A stretch of DNA of 64,000 bases from an uncultured Alphaproteobacteria bacterium (GCA_937995535.1 CALKJU010000009.1:178692-242691); one strand, 5' to 3'. Shown: positions 1 through 9,156, counted from the first letter of the stretch. The notes: generated by a model from the sequence alone, not told the origin. A program made the numbers and translations.

Positions 1-584
1 TGCGCCTGCCGCTCGGCGATCGCCTCTCGGTCAGCCGCGAGAAGCTCAAGGCCGACATCGCGGTGGCGATGGGCGGACGGGTGGCCGAGGAGCTGATTTT
101 CGGCCACGACAAGGTCACGACCGGCGCGTCGTCGGACATCCAGCAGGCGACGAAGATCGCCCGGCAGATGGTCACCCGCTGGGGCATGAGCGACGAGCTC
201 GGGCCGGTGGGCTACGCCGAGAACGAGCAGGAGATTTTTCTCGGCCACTCGGTCACGCAGACGCGCAACGTGTCCGAGGCGATGGCACAGAAGATCGACC
301 TCGAAGTGCGCGGGATCATCGACGAGGGTTACGAACTCGCGCGCAAGATCCTGACCGAGCGGCTGCAGTCGCTGCACGATCTCGCCCGAGCGCTGCTCGA
401 GCACGAGACGCTCAATGGCGAAGAGGTCGACGCGATCATCCGCGGCGAGCCGATGCCACCGCCGCGCAAGGCGGAAGAGAGCGCGCCGACGCCGGGCTCC
501 GGCAAGCGCAGCTCGGTGCCGCCGACCTCGCGCCCCTACGACGACACGGGCGGCATCGAGCCGAGCCCAGCTCCGGGCACCTGA
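1..584 (+). CDS. ftsH: ATP-dependent zinc metalloprotease FtsH, C-terminal part (5' end outside window)
   Basis: The frame is open from the first bases and ends at a TGA at 582-584, giving about 193 residues of the M41 peptidase domain. The segment RLPLGDRLSVSREKL followed by GGRVAEELIFG and TTGASSDIQQAT is the conserved core downstream of the HEXXH helix; the aspartate of SSDIQQAT corresponds to the third zinc ligand of the family. FtsH is a membrane-anchored hexameric AAA+ protease that degrades misassembled membrane proteins and short-lived regulators. The AAA domain and HEXXH motif lie upstream of the window. The last 40 residues are proline- and serine-rich and poorly conserved, which is usual for FtsH tails. 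Confidence 0.95.
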   Translation, partial: RLPLGDRLSVSREKLKADIAVAMGGRVAEELIFGHDKVTTGASSDIQQATKIARQMVTRWGMSDELGPVGYAENEQEIFLGHSVTQTRNVSEAMAQKIDLEVRGIIDEGYELARKILTERLQSLHDLARALLEHETLNGEEVDAIIRGEPMPPPRKAEESAPTPGSGKRSSVPPTSRPYDDTGGIEPSPAPGT

Positions 585-591
585 GCGGAGA

Positions 592-1635
592 TCAATCGGC
601 GCTCGTCGGGCGTCGCGCCCGACCGTAGAGCCAGGGCGCGATGACCACGACGAGACCTATGCGTGCGACGTGGTGCGTCGCGACGAACAGCGGATCGATC
701 CCGAGCGCCACGGCGATGATGCCCATCTCGGCAATGCCCCCCGGGCTAAAGGCGAGCAGCAGCGCGACGTAGCCGGCACCGACCAGCGGATTGAGCAGCC
801 CGGCCGTCGCGGCCGCGACGCCGAGCAGCAGGAGCCCCAGCGCGGCACCAATGACGAGCAGGTGGCCGATGCGGGCGAGCCGCACACCGCCGAAGCGGCA
901 GCCTAGGCTCGCGCCAATGACGATCTGCGCCACCATCACCACGAGCCGAGGGGGCGCCACGGTGACGAGCCCCGTGACGTGCGCCGCGGCGCTGAGGAGC
1001 AGCGGCCCAAGGAGGAACGGCACCGGCAGGCGCAGGCGCGGCGCGAGCCACAGGCCGATCACCAGGCAGGCGGCGAGGATCAGCAGGTCCAGCGCCGTCG
1101 CCGCGGGGCCGTCGGCGGGCAGCGCGGCCGTCGCGCTCGGCTCCATCGCGCGCACGATGAACGGCACGGCGAAGACGACCGCGAAGATGCGCGTGCTGTG
1201 GATCAGCGAGATGGTCCGCAGATCGCCGCCGGCGCGCTCGCCGAGCACCGTCATCTCGCTCAACCCGCCAGGTGCGGCGGCGAAATACGCGCTGACCGGA
1301 TCGAGGCGCGCGACGCGCCGCAGGAACAGCAGGCCGACACCGATCGAGGCCAGAATGTAGACGGGCAAGGCCGCGAGGCTGCCGGCCCAGCGGGCCATGC
1401 CGGCGGCGATTTCGGCGGTGAACCCGCTGCCGAGCAGGACGCCCAGAACGCCCAGCATCGAAAAGCGAAGGCGGTCGGGCACGGCGAGCGGCAGGCCGCT
1501 CATGCTGCCGGCGATCGTCGCCGTCATGGCGCCGAGCATCCACGGCAGCGGCAGACCGGCCCAGGCGAAGACGGCCCCGCCGACGGCGCCGAGCGCCAGG
1601 GCGCCGCCGAGCCGGCGCAGATCCGCACCTCTCAC
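592..1635 (-). CDS. AbrB-family (PF05145) polytopic membrane protein
   Basis: About 347 residues, almost entirely hydrophobic, with two repeated halves of roughly five membrane segments each; the short motifs AAPGGLSEM and FSPGGIAEM at equivalent places in the two halves are the hallmark of the AbrB duplication family, often annotated as 'ammonia monooxygenase' or putative transporter. Its substrate is unknown. I chose the GTG at 1635 because it overlaps the TGA of the EVE gene by four bases (GTGA), which suggests translational coupling; a TTG at 1671 would add 12 residues inside the EVE frame. It is convergent with ftsH, with only seven bases between the stops. Confidence 0.8.
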   Translation of the reverse strand: MRGADLRRLGGALALGAVGGAVFAWAGLPLPWMLGAMTATIAGSMSGLPLAVPDRLRFSMLGVLGVLLGSGFTAEIAAGMARWAGSLAALPVYILASIGVGLLFLRRVARLDPVSAYFAAAPGGLSEMTVLGERAGGDLRTISLIHSTRIFAVVFAVPFIVRAMEPSATAALPADGPAATALDLLILAACLVIGLWLAPRLRLPVPFLLGPLLLSAAAHVTGLVTVAPPRLVVMVAQIVIGASLGCRFGGVRLARIGHLLVIGAALGLLLLGVAAATAGLLNPLVGAGYVALLLAFSPGGIAEMGIIAVALGIDPLFVATHHVARIGLVVVIAPWLYGRARRPTSAD

Positions 1636-2045
1636 TCGCGCAGGCCGGCCATCCCGCAGAGCAGACGCCAATGCTCGTCCGACACCGGCATGACGGAGAG
1701 TCGCGACTGGCGGACCAGCTTGAGGTCAGCGAGGCGCGGATCGGCCTTGATCACGGCGAGCGGCACCTCGCGCGGCAGCGGCCGCAGCGGCTTGACCTTG
1801 ACGCAAACGAACTTCTCGCCCGGATCGGCGGACGCCGGGTAGGCCTCCTCCGAGACCGTCATGATGCCGACGATCGCCGGCTCGACCACCGAGCGGTAGA
1901 AGAAGACCCGATCGCCCTTGCGCATCGCCCGCATGTTGGCTGCGGCCTGATGGTTGCGCACGCCGCTCCACTCGGTCTCGCCGTCGGCGACGAGCCGATC
2001 CCAGCTGTAGTCATCCGGCTCGGTCTTCATCAGCCAGTGCGCCAT
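1632..2045 (-). CDS. EVE-domain protein (YTH/PUA-like fold)
   Basis: The 137-residue product starts MAHWLMKTEPDDYSW and contains GVRNHQAAANMR and GDRVFFYRS, the typical EVE-domain sequence found as a stand-alone protein in many proteobacteria. EVE domains are related to PUA and YTH folds and are thought to bind modified bases in RNA or DNA; the cellular role of the stand-alone form is not settled. A longer upstream extension is open but it lies across the divergent permease promoter region, and the family begins at this ATG. The gene overlaps the AbrB-family gene by four bases and is divergent from the EamA permease. Confidence 0.85.
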   Translation of the reverse strand: MAHWLMKTEPDDYSWDRLVADGETEWSGVRNHQAAANMRAMRKGDRVFFYRSVVEPAIVGIMTVSEEAYPASADPGEKFVCVKVKPLRPLPREVPLAVIKADPRLADLKLVRQSRLSVMPVSDEHWRLLCGMAGLRE

Positions 2046-2127
2046 GCGGGTCCCCTCACGACCGTGGACGATCGCCGGCGGCGACGATAAGGGACCGCCG
2101 TCACAGGGCAAGGAACGGCAGGCCAGG

Positions 2128-3063
2128 ATGGCTCCGGGAGACCAGGCGGGCCGCCGCCGTGCCACGCTGGTAGGCTTCGGCGCGATCGGTCTGTGGGCGC
2201 TGCTGGCCCCGCTGGGCGTGCTGACGGCGGAGGTCCCGCCGCTCCTGCTCACCGGCATGGCGTTCGCAATCGGAGCATTGCTCGGCACGGCGACACAGCT
2301 CGCCCGCGGCCGCTCACCGCTCGGGCCACGAGCCCCCTCGGCGCTCGCCTGGGTGCTCACGGTGAGCGCGTTCTTCGGCTACCACGCGCTCTATTTCTGG
2401 TCGCTGCGCCTCCTGCCTCCGGTCGAGGCGCTACTCATCATCAACCTCTGGCCGCTGCTGATCGTGCTGCTCTCGGCGCTGTTGCCGGGCGAGCGGCTGC
2501 TGCCACGGCACGTCGTGGGCGCCCTCGCCGGGCTCGTCGGTGTGACGCTGATCGTGCTCGCCGGCGACGGCGGCGCCGGGGTCACCCGACAGCCGCTCGG
2601 CTATCTGTGCGCGCTCGCCTGCGCGCTGATCTGGTCCGGCTACTCGGTCGGCAACCGGCGCCTCGCCGGCGACACGCCGAGCGAGGCGGTGATCGGCTTC
2701 GCCGCCGCCACCGCGGTCCTGGCACTCGCGACCGCCATCGTCACCGAGCCGCTGCGGCTGCCGACCGGCTGGGCCTGGGTCGCGCTCCTGGCGATGGGAC
2801 TGGGCCCGGTCGGCGCCGCGTTCCTGCTGTGGGACCACGCGACCAAGCGCGGCGACCTGCAGGTGCTCGGCTCCGCCGCCTATGCCGGTCCCCTGCTCGG
2901 CGCCGTGCTCCTCCTCCTGCTCGGCCACGGCGCGCCGAGCTTGCGGCTGCTGCTCGCGGCCGTCCTCATCATCGGCGGCGCGATGCTCGCCTCGGGCGAT
3001 CTGTTCCGCGCACGGAGGGCGGCTCCGCCGGCCGCCCCCGCCATTGCTGGAGAGCGTCGATGA
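2128..3063 (+). CDS. EamA/DMT-superfamily permease
   Basis: A 311-residue protein with about ten predicted membrane segments arranged as two EamA repeats; LYFWSLRLLPPVEALLI and AYAGPLLGAVLLLLLG fall in the conserved helices of the drug/metabolite transporter superfamily. These are inner-membrane exporters or exchangers of small metabolites and the substrate cannot be read from sequence. The ATG at 2128 is preceded by an AGGA-rich stretch and starts just before the first hydrophobic segment; the earlier in-frame start would add a polar, unconserved leader. The stop overlaps the next ATG (ATGA at 3060-3063), so it is co-translated with the M24-fold protein and may move its substrate or product. 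Confidence 0.85.
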   Translation: MAPGDQAGRRRATLVGFGAIGLWALLAPLGVLTAEVPPLLLTGMAFAIGALLGTATQLARGRSPLGPRAPSALAWVLTVSAFFGYHALYFWSLRLLPPVEALLIINLWPLLIVLLSALLPGERLLPRHVVGALAGLVGVTLIVLAGDGGAGVTRQPLGYLCALACALIWSGYSVGNRRLAGDTPSEAVIGFAAATAVLALATAIVTEPLRLPTGWAWVALLAMGLGPVGAAFLLWDHATKRGDLQVLGSAAYAGPLLGAVLLLLLGHGAPSLRLLLAAVLIIGGAMLASGDLFRARRAAPPAAPAIAGERR

Positions 3064-4214
3064 CCCTGCATTTCGCTCGCGAGGAGTTCGCCCAGCGCGT
3101 CGCGCAGGCGACCGTGGCGCTCGCCGAAGCCGGTCTCGATGCGCTGCTTTGCTTCAAGCAGGAGAGCATGTACTGGCTCACCGGCTACGACACCTTCGGC
3201 TTCTGCTTCTTCCAGTGCCTGGTCCTGCGCGCCGATGGCGACATGGCGCTGCTCACGCGCTCGGCCGACCTGCGCCAGGCGCGACTGACCTCGACAGTCG
3301 AGGACATCCGCATCTGGGTCGACCGCGCCGACGCCGATCCGGCCACGCAGCTCCGCGATCTGCTCGACAGCAAGGGCCTGCGCGGCAAGCGGCTCGGCGT
3401 CGAGTACGAGACCCACGGCCTCACCGCGGCCAACGGCAAGCGGCTCGAGGCGGCGCTCGAAGGCTTCGCCACGCTCGTTGACGCGTCGCTGCTCATCTCG
3501 CGCCTGCGCCTGGTCAAGTCGCCGGCCGAGCTCGCCTATGTCCGCAAGGCGGCGGAGCTGGCCGACGCCGCACTCGACGCCGCGATCGCCGAGACGCGGC
3601 CGGGGGCCGACGAGGGCAGGATCCTCGCCCGGATGCACGACGCCATCTTCGAGGGCGGCGGCGACTATCCCGGCAATCCGTTCATCATCGGCAGCGGCCC
3701 GCAGGCGCTGCTGTGCCGCTACTACACCGGCCGCCGGCGGTTGGATCCGGAGGACCAGCTCACCCTCGAATTCGCCGGGGTCTATCGCCAGTACCACGCC
3801 TGCCTGATGCGCACATTGCTGGTCGGCAGGGCCAGCGACGCGCATCGTCGGATGTTCGCCGCCTGCCGCGAGGCACTCGACGCCGCCGAGGCGCTGCTCC
3901 GCCCCGGCCGCACGATGGGCGAGGTGTTCGACGCCCAGGCCGCCGTGCTCGACCGCCACGGCATGCGCGAGCACCGGCTGCATGCCACTGGCTACAGCCT
4001 CGGTGCCGTCTACGCCCCGTCCTGGATGGACTGGCCGATGTTCTATGCCGGCAATCCGGTCGTCATCGGCCCCGGCATGGTCTTCTTCCTGCACATGATC
4101 CTGATGGACACAGGCGCCGGCGAGGCGATGACGCTGGCGCGCACCTCCCTGGTCACCGCGCAGGGCGCCGAACCGCTGTCGCGGGCGCCCGTGGAGCTGG
4201 TCGTTCGGCAGTGA
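3060..4214 (+). CDS. M24-fold (creatinase/aminopeptidase P-like) protein without metal ligands
   Basis: The 384-residue product has the N-terminal creatinase-like domain (YWLTGYDTFGF near residue 40) and the C-terminal pita-bread domain of family M24. The usual five metal ligands are not conserved: the first aspartate is Glu near 237 (LEFAG), the second is Cys near 248 (CLMRT), the histidine of TGHG is Tyr 312 (TGYSLG), the glutamate after MVF is His 345 and the last glutamate is Ala (LARTSLVT). Creatinase is a known metal-free member of this fold, so this may be a C-N hydrolase rather than a peptidase, or a non-enzymatic protein. It is coupled by ATGA to the upstream permease. Confidence 0.75.
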   Translation: MTLHFAREEFAQRVAQATVALAEAGLDALLCFKQESMYWLTGYDTFGFCFFQCLVLRADGDMALLTRSADLRQARLTSTVEDIRIWVDRADADPATQLRDLLDSKGLRGKRLGVEYETHGLTAANGKRLEAALEGFATLVDASLLISRLRLVKSPAELAYVRKAAELADAALDAAIAETRPGADEGRILARMHDAIFEGGGDYPGNPFIIGSGPQALLCRYYTGRRRLDPEDQLTLEFAGVYRQYHACLMRTLLVGRASDAHRRMFAACREALDAAEALLRPGRTMGEVFDAQAAVLDRHGMREHRLHATGYSLGAVYAPSWMDWPMFYAGNPVVIGPGMVFFLHMILMDTGAGEAMTLARTSLVTAQGAEPLSRAPVELVVRQ

Positions 4215-4235
4215 GGGGTGTGCTAGCTTGAAGCC

Positions 4236-4799
4236 ATGCGCAACGCGCCGCCGCAACTCTTGACCCTCGACGAGTATCGCGAATGGGAACGGCGCCAGCC
4301 GACGCGCCACGAGCTGATCGCGGGCGAGGTCGTCGCGATGACCGGTGCCGGCGCCGGCCATGTGCGGATGGTCGGGCGCTTGCTGGAGCGTCTGCGGCGT
4401 CACCTCCGGGGGTCCGACTGCGAGGCGTTCTCGAATGATCTGCGACTGGTCGTGCCCCTCGGTGACGCGTTCTATCCGGACATCGTGGTGGTCTGCGGCG
4501 ACGCTCGGCCGCGCGACGACGAGGACGAGGTCACGGCAGCTACCGTCGTGGTCGAGGTCCTCTCGCCGAGCACGGCGCAGGTCGACGACACGCGCAAGCG
4601 CTGGGGCTACATGTCGTTGCCCATGCTCGCGCATTACGTCTTGGTCGATCCGCTGCGGATGGAGTGCGAGGTGGTCAGCCGCGAGCCGGATGGCTCCTAT
4701 CGCGGCCAGCGGTTCGCCGCACCCGACGACCTGCTCACCCTCCCGGCGCTGCGCTTCTCGGTGAGGCTCGCGGATCTCTACCGCGACGACCGAGCCTGA
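4236..4799 (+). CDS. Uma2-family (DUF820) putative endonuclease
   Basis: This 187-residue protein has the Uma2 layout: an N-terminal LTLDEYREWE, RHELIAGEVVAM in the first third, then YPDIVVV and VVVEVLSPST, which carry the aspartate and glutamate of a PD-(D/E)XK-type nuclease fold. The family is best known from cyanobacteria and Actinobacteria, where it is often found in many copies; its biological role is unclear. Its 3' end overlaps the convergent ATP-grasp gene by 22 bases. A second, divergent Uma2 gene lies at 22199-22765. Confidence 0.85.
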   Translation: MRNAPPQLLTLDEYREWERRQPTRHELIAGEVVAMTGAGAGHVRMVGRLLERLRRHLRGSDCEAFSNDLRLVVPLGDAFYPDIVVVCGDARPRDDEDEVTAATVVVEVLSPSTAQVDDTRKRWGYMSLPMLAHYVLVDPLRMECEVVSREPDGSYRGQRFAAPDDLLTLPALRFSVRLADLYRDDRA

Positions 4800-5824
4800 C
4801 GCTGTCGCCATGCGGCGGACACCGCGCGCGCGATCGCCTGCGGCAGCTCACAGCCATGGACCTCCCGCAGATAGGTCAGGAAATCGTAGATCGTGATCGC
4901 CGGGCAGACCTCGAGCTCGAGGAACCACGCCCGGCCGTCCGAAGCGAGGCGGAAGTCCATCGACCAGTAGTCCCGCAGGTCGAAGCCGCGGGCGATCCGC
5001 CGAGCCGCCTGGAGCACGCCCGGGTGATCGAGTCGCTCCAGATCCACTGTTTCACTATCCGCCGCGCGAAGCTGGGTGATCCGCAGTGAATCGGCCAGCG
5101 TCGGAAAGCCGCGCGCGGTGGTCCTCACCCGATAGGCCGCGGGTTGCGACGCCCCGTCGCCGATGTCGAGGAAGCTCACTCGTACGTCGTCGCCGTCGAG
5201 GTAGGACTGGATCAGGGCGCGGTCGCGATAGCGGGCCCAGATCCGCCGGGTGCGGTCGAGGGCGGCGGCGAGGCCGTCGGTGCGGCTGTCTGTGTCGATC
5301 CCGATCTTGGCGCCGAGCGTCGCCGGCTTGACGAACAGGGGCCCCTCGTTCGGCAGCACGTCCAGCGGTGAGAGAGGCTCGCCGTTCTCGATCAGTGCCG
5401 TGGCTGGGGTGTCGACCGCGAGGGCGCGGGCCAACGCGAGGCAGCGGAACTTGTCCTGGCAGAGGTGGTGCACCGCGGGCGGGCTGCCGAACTGCGGCAC
5501 CTCCCACAGTGCCGCGAGGCTGCTGGCGAAGCTGCCCCGATAGTAGGCGAAGCCGTCGGTGAGCGGCCAGAGCATCGTGCCCGACGCGCACAGCAGCGGA
5601 AGCCAGAGGTCGCGGTCGTCGAGGGTGGTATTCGTCAGCGCGACGCCTTCCTCCGCGAGCGCGCTGCGAACATCCGGCTCGAGCATCGCGAAGTCGCTGG
5701 CCTGTGCGAGGTAGAACGCGATCTCGTCGGCGACCTCGGGCGAGTAGCCGCGGTCCATCATTCTCCGCCGACAAGCTTCCTCCGGCTCGTGCAGGACGAG
5801 GAGCCGCCGCAGGCACTCACTCAC
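4778..5824 (-). CDS. ATP-grasp ligase, D-Ala-D-Ala ligase-like
   Basis: A protein of about 348 residues with an ATP-grasp fold: GPLFVKPATLGAKIGI holds the phosphate-binding lysine and glycine-rich loop, and YWSMDFRLASDGRAWFLELE matches the metal-binding 'DFR...lEiN' region of D-alanine-D-alanine ligases, although the usual final Asn is replaced in LEVCPA. ATP-grasp ligases join a carboxylate to an amine through an acyl phosphate. The GTG at 5824 is the first good start and overlaps the stop of the upstream ureohydrolase by eight bases, so the two are probably co-translated. It is not a canonical Ddl: the N-terminal region is diverged and the gene is not in a murein cluster. Substrate unknown. 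Confidence 0.75.
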   Translation of the reverse strand: MSECLRRLLVLHEPEEACRRRMMDRGYSPEVADEIAFYLAQASDFAMLEPDVRSALAEEGVALTNTTLDDRDLWLPLLCASGTMLWPLTDGFAYYRGSFASSLAALWEVPQFGSPPAVHHLCQDKFRCLALARALAVDTPATALIENGEPLSPLDVLPNEGPLFVKPATLGAKIGIDTDSRTDGLAAALDRTRRIWARYRDRALIQSYLDGDDVRVSFLDIGDGASQPAAYRVRTTARGFPTLADSLRITQLRAADSETVDLERLDHPGVLQAARRIARGFDLRDYWSMDFRLASDGRAWFLELEVCPAITIYDFLTYLREVHGCELPQAIARAVSAAWRQRQARSSR

Positions 5825-6782
5825 GGCGCCGTTCCGCCAGCAGACCGACGGCGTACATCGCCACGGTGGCGCCGGCGATGGCGGTGATGTCGGCGTGGTC
5901 GTAGGGCGGCGCGACCTCGACCACATCCATGCCGACCCAGTCGATGGCACGCAGCCGGCGCAGGATCATCAGCGCCTGCGCCGAACTCGGACCGCCCGCG
6001 ACGGGCGTTCCGGTACCCGGCGCAAAGGCTGGATCCAGGCAGTCGATGTCGAAGGTGAGATAGGCCTTGGCGGCACCGACCCTGGCGCGGATGCGCTCGA
6101 CCACGGGCGCGACGCCGAGCTCCTGGAGCGCCTCGCCGTCGATGATCTCGAGGCCGCAGTCGGTCGGCGCCACGCTGCGGATGCCGACCTGGATCGACCG
6201 GGCTGGATCGATGAGGCCGTGGCGGACGGCACAGGCGACGAAATTGCCGTGATCGACCCGATCGTCGGCGTCGTGCCACGTGTCCTGATGCGCGTCGAAC
6301 TGGACGAGCGCCAGCGGCCCGTGTCGTGCCGCATGGGCCTGGAGCAGCGGGAAGGTGATCGAGTGGTCGCCACCGAGGGTCAGGAGCGTCGCGCCGCTGG
6401 CGAGGATCTCGTCGGCCTGGGCGCGGATACATGCCGGCACGTCCTGCGGCCGACCGTAGTCGAAGGAGCAGTCACCCCAGTCGATCGCGCGCAGCCGCTG
6501 CCAGGGATCGATTCCGAACGGCCATTGCGGATCGCTGTCAAAGATCGCCGAGGCGCGGCGGATCGCCTGCGGTCCGAACCGGGCTCCCGGCCGGTTGCTC
6601 ACCGCGGCGTCGAACGGCACGCCCCACACCACCAGATCGACGCCGCGAAGATCGCGACCATAGCGCCGGCGCATGAACGAGAGTGCGCCGCCATAGGTCG
6701 GCTCGGTTTCGCCGCCCAGCGTGTCGGTGGCGAGGAAGGCATGATCGGTCGGACGCGGGCGGTGCGGGTCGCCGGACGGCAT
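5817..6782 (-). CDS. Ureohydrolase (agmatinase / guanidino-acid hydrolase family)
   Basis: The 321-residue product has all binuclear manganese motifs of the arginase/agmatinase family in order: GGDHSITFPLL, FDAHQDTWHD and FDIDCLDPAFAPGTG. These enzymes hydrolyse guanidino compounds such as agmatine or guanidinobutyrate to an amine and urea, in the cytosol. The family does not by itself fix the substrate, and Gln in DAHQD differs from the Thr usual in agmatinase, so I keep the call general. The ATG at 6782 starts a proline-rich leader. The gene is divergent from prs and its stop lies inside the start of the ATP-grasp ligase gene, suggesting the two act on one pathway. Confidence 0.85.
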   Translation of the reverse strand: MPSGDPHRPRPTDHAFLATDTLGGETEPTYGGALSFMRRRYGRDLRGVDLVVWGVPFDAAVSNRPGARFGPQAIRRASAIFDSDPQWPFGIDPWQRLRAIDWGDCSFDYGRPQDVPACIRAQADEILASGATLLTLGGDHSITFPLLQAHAARHGPLALVQFDAHQDTWHDADDRVDHGNFVACAVRHGLIDPARSIQVGIRSVAPTDCGLEIIDGEALQELGVAPVVERIRARVGAAKAYLTFDIDCLDPAFAPGTGTPVAGGPSSAQALMILRRLRAIDWVGMDVVEVAPPYDHADITAIAGATVAMYAVGLLAERRRE

Positions 6783-6823
6783 GGCGGGCTCCTGGCTGGG
6801 TGCGGCGCGGGGGCACGGATGCG

Positions 6824-6852
6824 TTGAAACGGCCGGGACCGCCTGTTACAAG
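6824..6852 (+). promoter_or_regulatory. Putative sigma-70-type promoter of prs
   Basis: TTGAAA at 6824-6829 and TACAAG at 6847-6852 are separated by 17 bases, in the otherwise very G+C-rich 114-base gap between the divergent ureohydrolase and prs genes. The match is five of six at -35 and four of six at -10. The predicted transcription start near 6859 leaves a leader of about 38 bases before the prs ATG. Confidence 0.45.
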
Positions 6853-6896
6853 CCCGCCGCCCGAATCGCCGCACCCGCCCTCTCCGGATTTCGACG

Positions 6897-7829
6897 ATGA
6901 AGCTGCTCGCCGGCAACAGCAACCGGCCGCTCGCGGAAGCGATCGCCGCGGCGCTGCGCACCGAGCTGACCAAGGCCACCGTCCATCGCTTCGCCGACAT
7001 GGAGGTGTTCGTCGAGATCCACGAGAACGTCCGCGGCGAGGACGTCTTCATCATCCAGTCGACGTCCTACCCGGCCAATGACAACCTCATGGAACTGCTG
7101 GTGATCATCGACGCTTTGCGTCGTGCCTCGGCGCGGCGGATCACGGCGGTGATCCCCTATTTCGGCTACGCCCGGCAGGACCGGAAGACGACCCCGCGCA
7201 CCCCGATCTCGGCCAAGCTCGTGGCCAACCTCGTGACCACCGCCGGCGCCAACCGGGTCCTGACGATGGAGCTGCACGCCGGGCAGATCCAGGGCTTCTT
7301 CGACATCCCGGTCGACAATCTCTATAGTACGCCGTGGATGGTGCCGGACATCCTGGACACCATCGGCAGCGACAACCTGGTGATCGTTTCGCCCGACGTC
7401 GGCGGGGTCAGCCGTGCGCGCGGCTTCGCCAAGCGGCTCGAGGTCAGCCTCGCGATCATCGACAAGCGCCGCGAGCGGGCCGGCGTGTCGGAGGTCATGC
7501 ACGTGATCGGCGACGTCGCCGGCCGGCGCTGCGTGCTGGTGGACGACATCGTCGACAGCGGTGGGACGCTGATCAACGCGGCCGACGCCCTGCTCGCCGC
7601 CGGAGCCAGCTCGGTGCGGGCCTACTGCACGCATGGCGTGCTCTCGGGCGGTGCCGTGGCGCGGATCGCCGCGAGCCGGCTGGAATGTCTCGTGATCAGC
7701 GACAGCATCCGCCCGACCGAGGCGGTGCGCGTCACCGAGAAGGTGCGCGTCCTGTCGATCGCGCAGTATATGGGCGAGGCGATCAGCCGGATCAGCAACG
7801 AGAGTTCCGTCTCGAGCCTGTTCGACTAG
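6897..7829 (+). CDS. prs: Ribose-phosphate pyrophosphokinase (PRPP synthetase)
   Basis: A 310-residue cytosolic enzyme that makes PRPP from ribose 5-phosphate and ATP for purine, pyrimidine, NAD, histidine and tryptophan synthesis. The family motifs are all present: [12 protein letters not shown] (ATP site), [24 protein letters not shown] and the PRPP loop [13 protein letters not shown]. The length is normal for class I enzymes. The ATG at 6897 is the family start ([13 protein letters not shown]). It heads a plus-strand housekeeping run with rplY, pth and ychF, an arrangement common in proteobacteria. Confidence 0.98.
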   Translation: MKLLAGNSNRPLAEAIAAALRTELTKATVHRFADMEVFVEIHENVRGEDVFIIQSTSYPANDNLMELLVIIDALRRASARRITAVIPYFGYARQDRKTTPRTPISAKLVANLVTTAGANRVLTMELHAGQIQGFFDIPVDNLYSTPWMVPDILDTIGSDNLVIVSPDVGGVSRARGFAKRLEVSLAIIDKRRERAGVSEVMHVIGDVAGRRCVLVDDIVDSGGTLINAADALLAAGASSVRAYCTHGVLSGGAVARIAASRLECLVISDSIRPTEAVRVTEKVRVLSIAQYMGEAISRISNESSVSSLFD

Positions 7830-7905
7830 GACGTGGGCCGGGGCGCAGCGACCTGTCCGGGGCGTGGCATGGGGCCGCGTGCCGGAGGGGCGAGGAGGAA
7901 GACCG

Positions 7906-8511
7906 ATGAGCGAGATACAGACCTTGCCGGCCGAGCACCGCAGCAAGGGCGGCCGTGGTCCGTCGCGCGCGACACGCCGTGACGGCAAGGTGCCCGGGAT
8001 CGTCTACGGCGGCCATGAGGCGCCGCTGATGGTCGCCGTGCCGGCCAAGGAGCTGAAGCGGCACCTCCAGGGCAACCCGCGCTTCTACAGCTCGCTGTTC
8101 CAGCTCGACTTCGGCGGCGAGACGCTGCGCGTCCTGCCGCGCGAGGCGCAGCTCCATCCGGTTAGCGACGACCCGTTGCACATCGACTTCATCCGCGCCA
8201 CGGCCGGGGCCCGGGTGACCGTCGAGGTCCCGGTGATCTTCCGCAACGACGCAGCCTCGCCCGGGCTCAAGCGCGGCGGCGTGTTGAACATCGTGCGGCG
8301 CAAGGTCGAGCTGAGCTGCCCGGTCGACGGCATCCCGGCACAGCTCGAGGTCGACCTGACCGGCCTCGAGATCGGCGACAGCGTGCACATCAGCGCAGTG
8401 AAGCTTCCCGAGGGGGTGCGCCCGACCATCGCCCGCGACTTCACGATCTGTGGCGTCACACCGCCGACCAAGGCCGAGGCCGCCGCCGCGGCCGCCGCTG
8501 CGGCAAGCTGA
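7906..8511 (+). CDS. rplY: 50S ribosomal protein L25 / general stress protein Ctc
   Basis: A 201-residue long-form (Ctc/TL5-type) L25. The N-terminal half is the 5S rRNA-binding L25 domain ([20 protein letters not shown], then VYGG) and the C-terminal half is the TL5 beta domain ([17 protein letters not shown]). The last 15 residues are alanine-rich. I start at the ATG at 7906, which has a strong GAGGAGG Shine-Dalgarno sequence a few bases upstream; earlier in-frame starts lack one. Followed after 20 bases by pth, as in many bacteria. Confidence 0.95.
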   Translation: MSEIQTLPAEHRSKGGRGPSRATRRDGKVPGIVYGGHEAPLMVAVPAKELKRHLQGNPRFYSSLFQLDFGGETLRVLPREAQLHPVSDDPLHIDFIRATAGARVTVEVPVIFRNDAASPGLKRGGVLNIVRRKVELSCPVDGIPAQLEVDLTGLEIGDSVHISAVKLPEGVRPTIARDFTICGVTPPTKAEAAAAAAAAAS

Positions 8512-8531
8512 GCGGGTCCGGGCACGACGCG

Positions 8532-9134
8532 ATGCGACTCGCCGTCGGGCTCGGCAACCCCGGAGCGGAGTACGCCAGGCACCGACACAATGTCGGCTTC
8601 ATGGCGGCCGACGCGATCGCGGCGCGGCATCGGCTCGGACCCTGGCGGCGCAAGTTCCGCGGCGAGATCGCCGAGGGCGACCTCGCCGGGATCCGCCTGC
8701 TGCTGCTCAAGCCACTGACCTATATGAACGAATCTGGTCGTGCCGTGGCCGAGGTGGCGCGCTTCTACAAGATCGCGCCGGCCGACGTCGTGGTGCTGCA
8801 CGACGAGCTCGACCTTGCTCCGGGCAAGGTGCGGGTCAAGCTCGGCGGGGGCGTTGCCGGCCACAACGGCCTGCGCAGCATCGCCGCCTGGCTCGGCACG
8901 CCGGACTTCTGGCGGGTGCGGATCGGCATCGGCCACCCGGGCGACAAGGAACGTGTGCTCGGCCATGTGTTGGGGGACTTCCACAAGGCCGAGCTGCCCT
9001 GGGTCGAGGCGATGCTGGCGGCGATCGCCGATGCCTTCGATCTGCTGATCGGCGGCGACGATGGGCGGTTCATGAACAAGGTGGCGCTGGCGACGGCCGC
9101 GAAGCCGGCTCGCGAACGCTCCGCCCCGGCCTGA
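8532..9134 (+). CDS. pth: Peptidyl-tRNA hydrolase
   Basis: A 200-residue enzyme that releases tRNA from peptidyl-tRNAs dropped during translation. [18 protein letters not shown] contains the substrate-binding Asn and catalytic His (about residue 19); [16 protein letters not shown] and [12 protein letters not shown] are the remaining conserved blocks. Length and start match the family. It sits in the prs-rplY-pth-ychF run with short spacers. Confidence 0.97.
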   Translation: MRLAVGLGNPGAEYARHRHNVGFMAADAIAARHRLGPWRRKFRGEIAEGDLAGIRLLLLKPLTYMNESGRAVAEVARFYKIAPADVVVLHDELDLAPGKVRVKLGGGVAGHNGLRSIAAWLGTPDFWRVRIGIGHPGDKERVLGHVLGDFHKAELPWVEAMLAAIADAFDLLIGGDDGRFMNKVALATAAKPARERSAPA

Positions 9135-9156
9135 CCTGCAACCCGCGGAATCCGGG

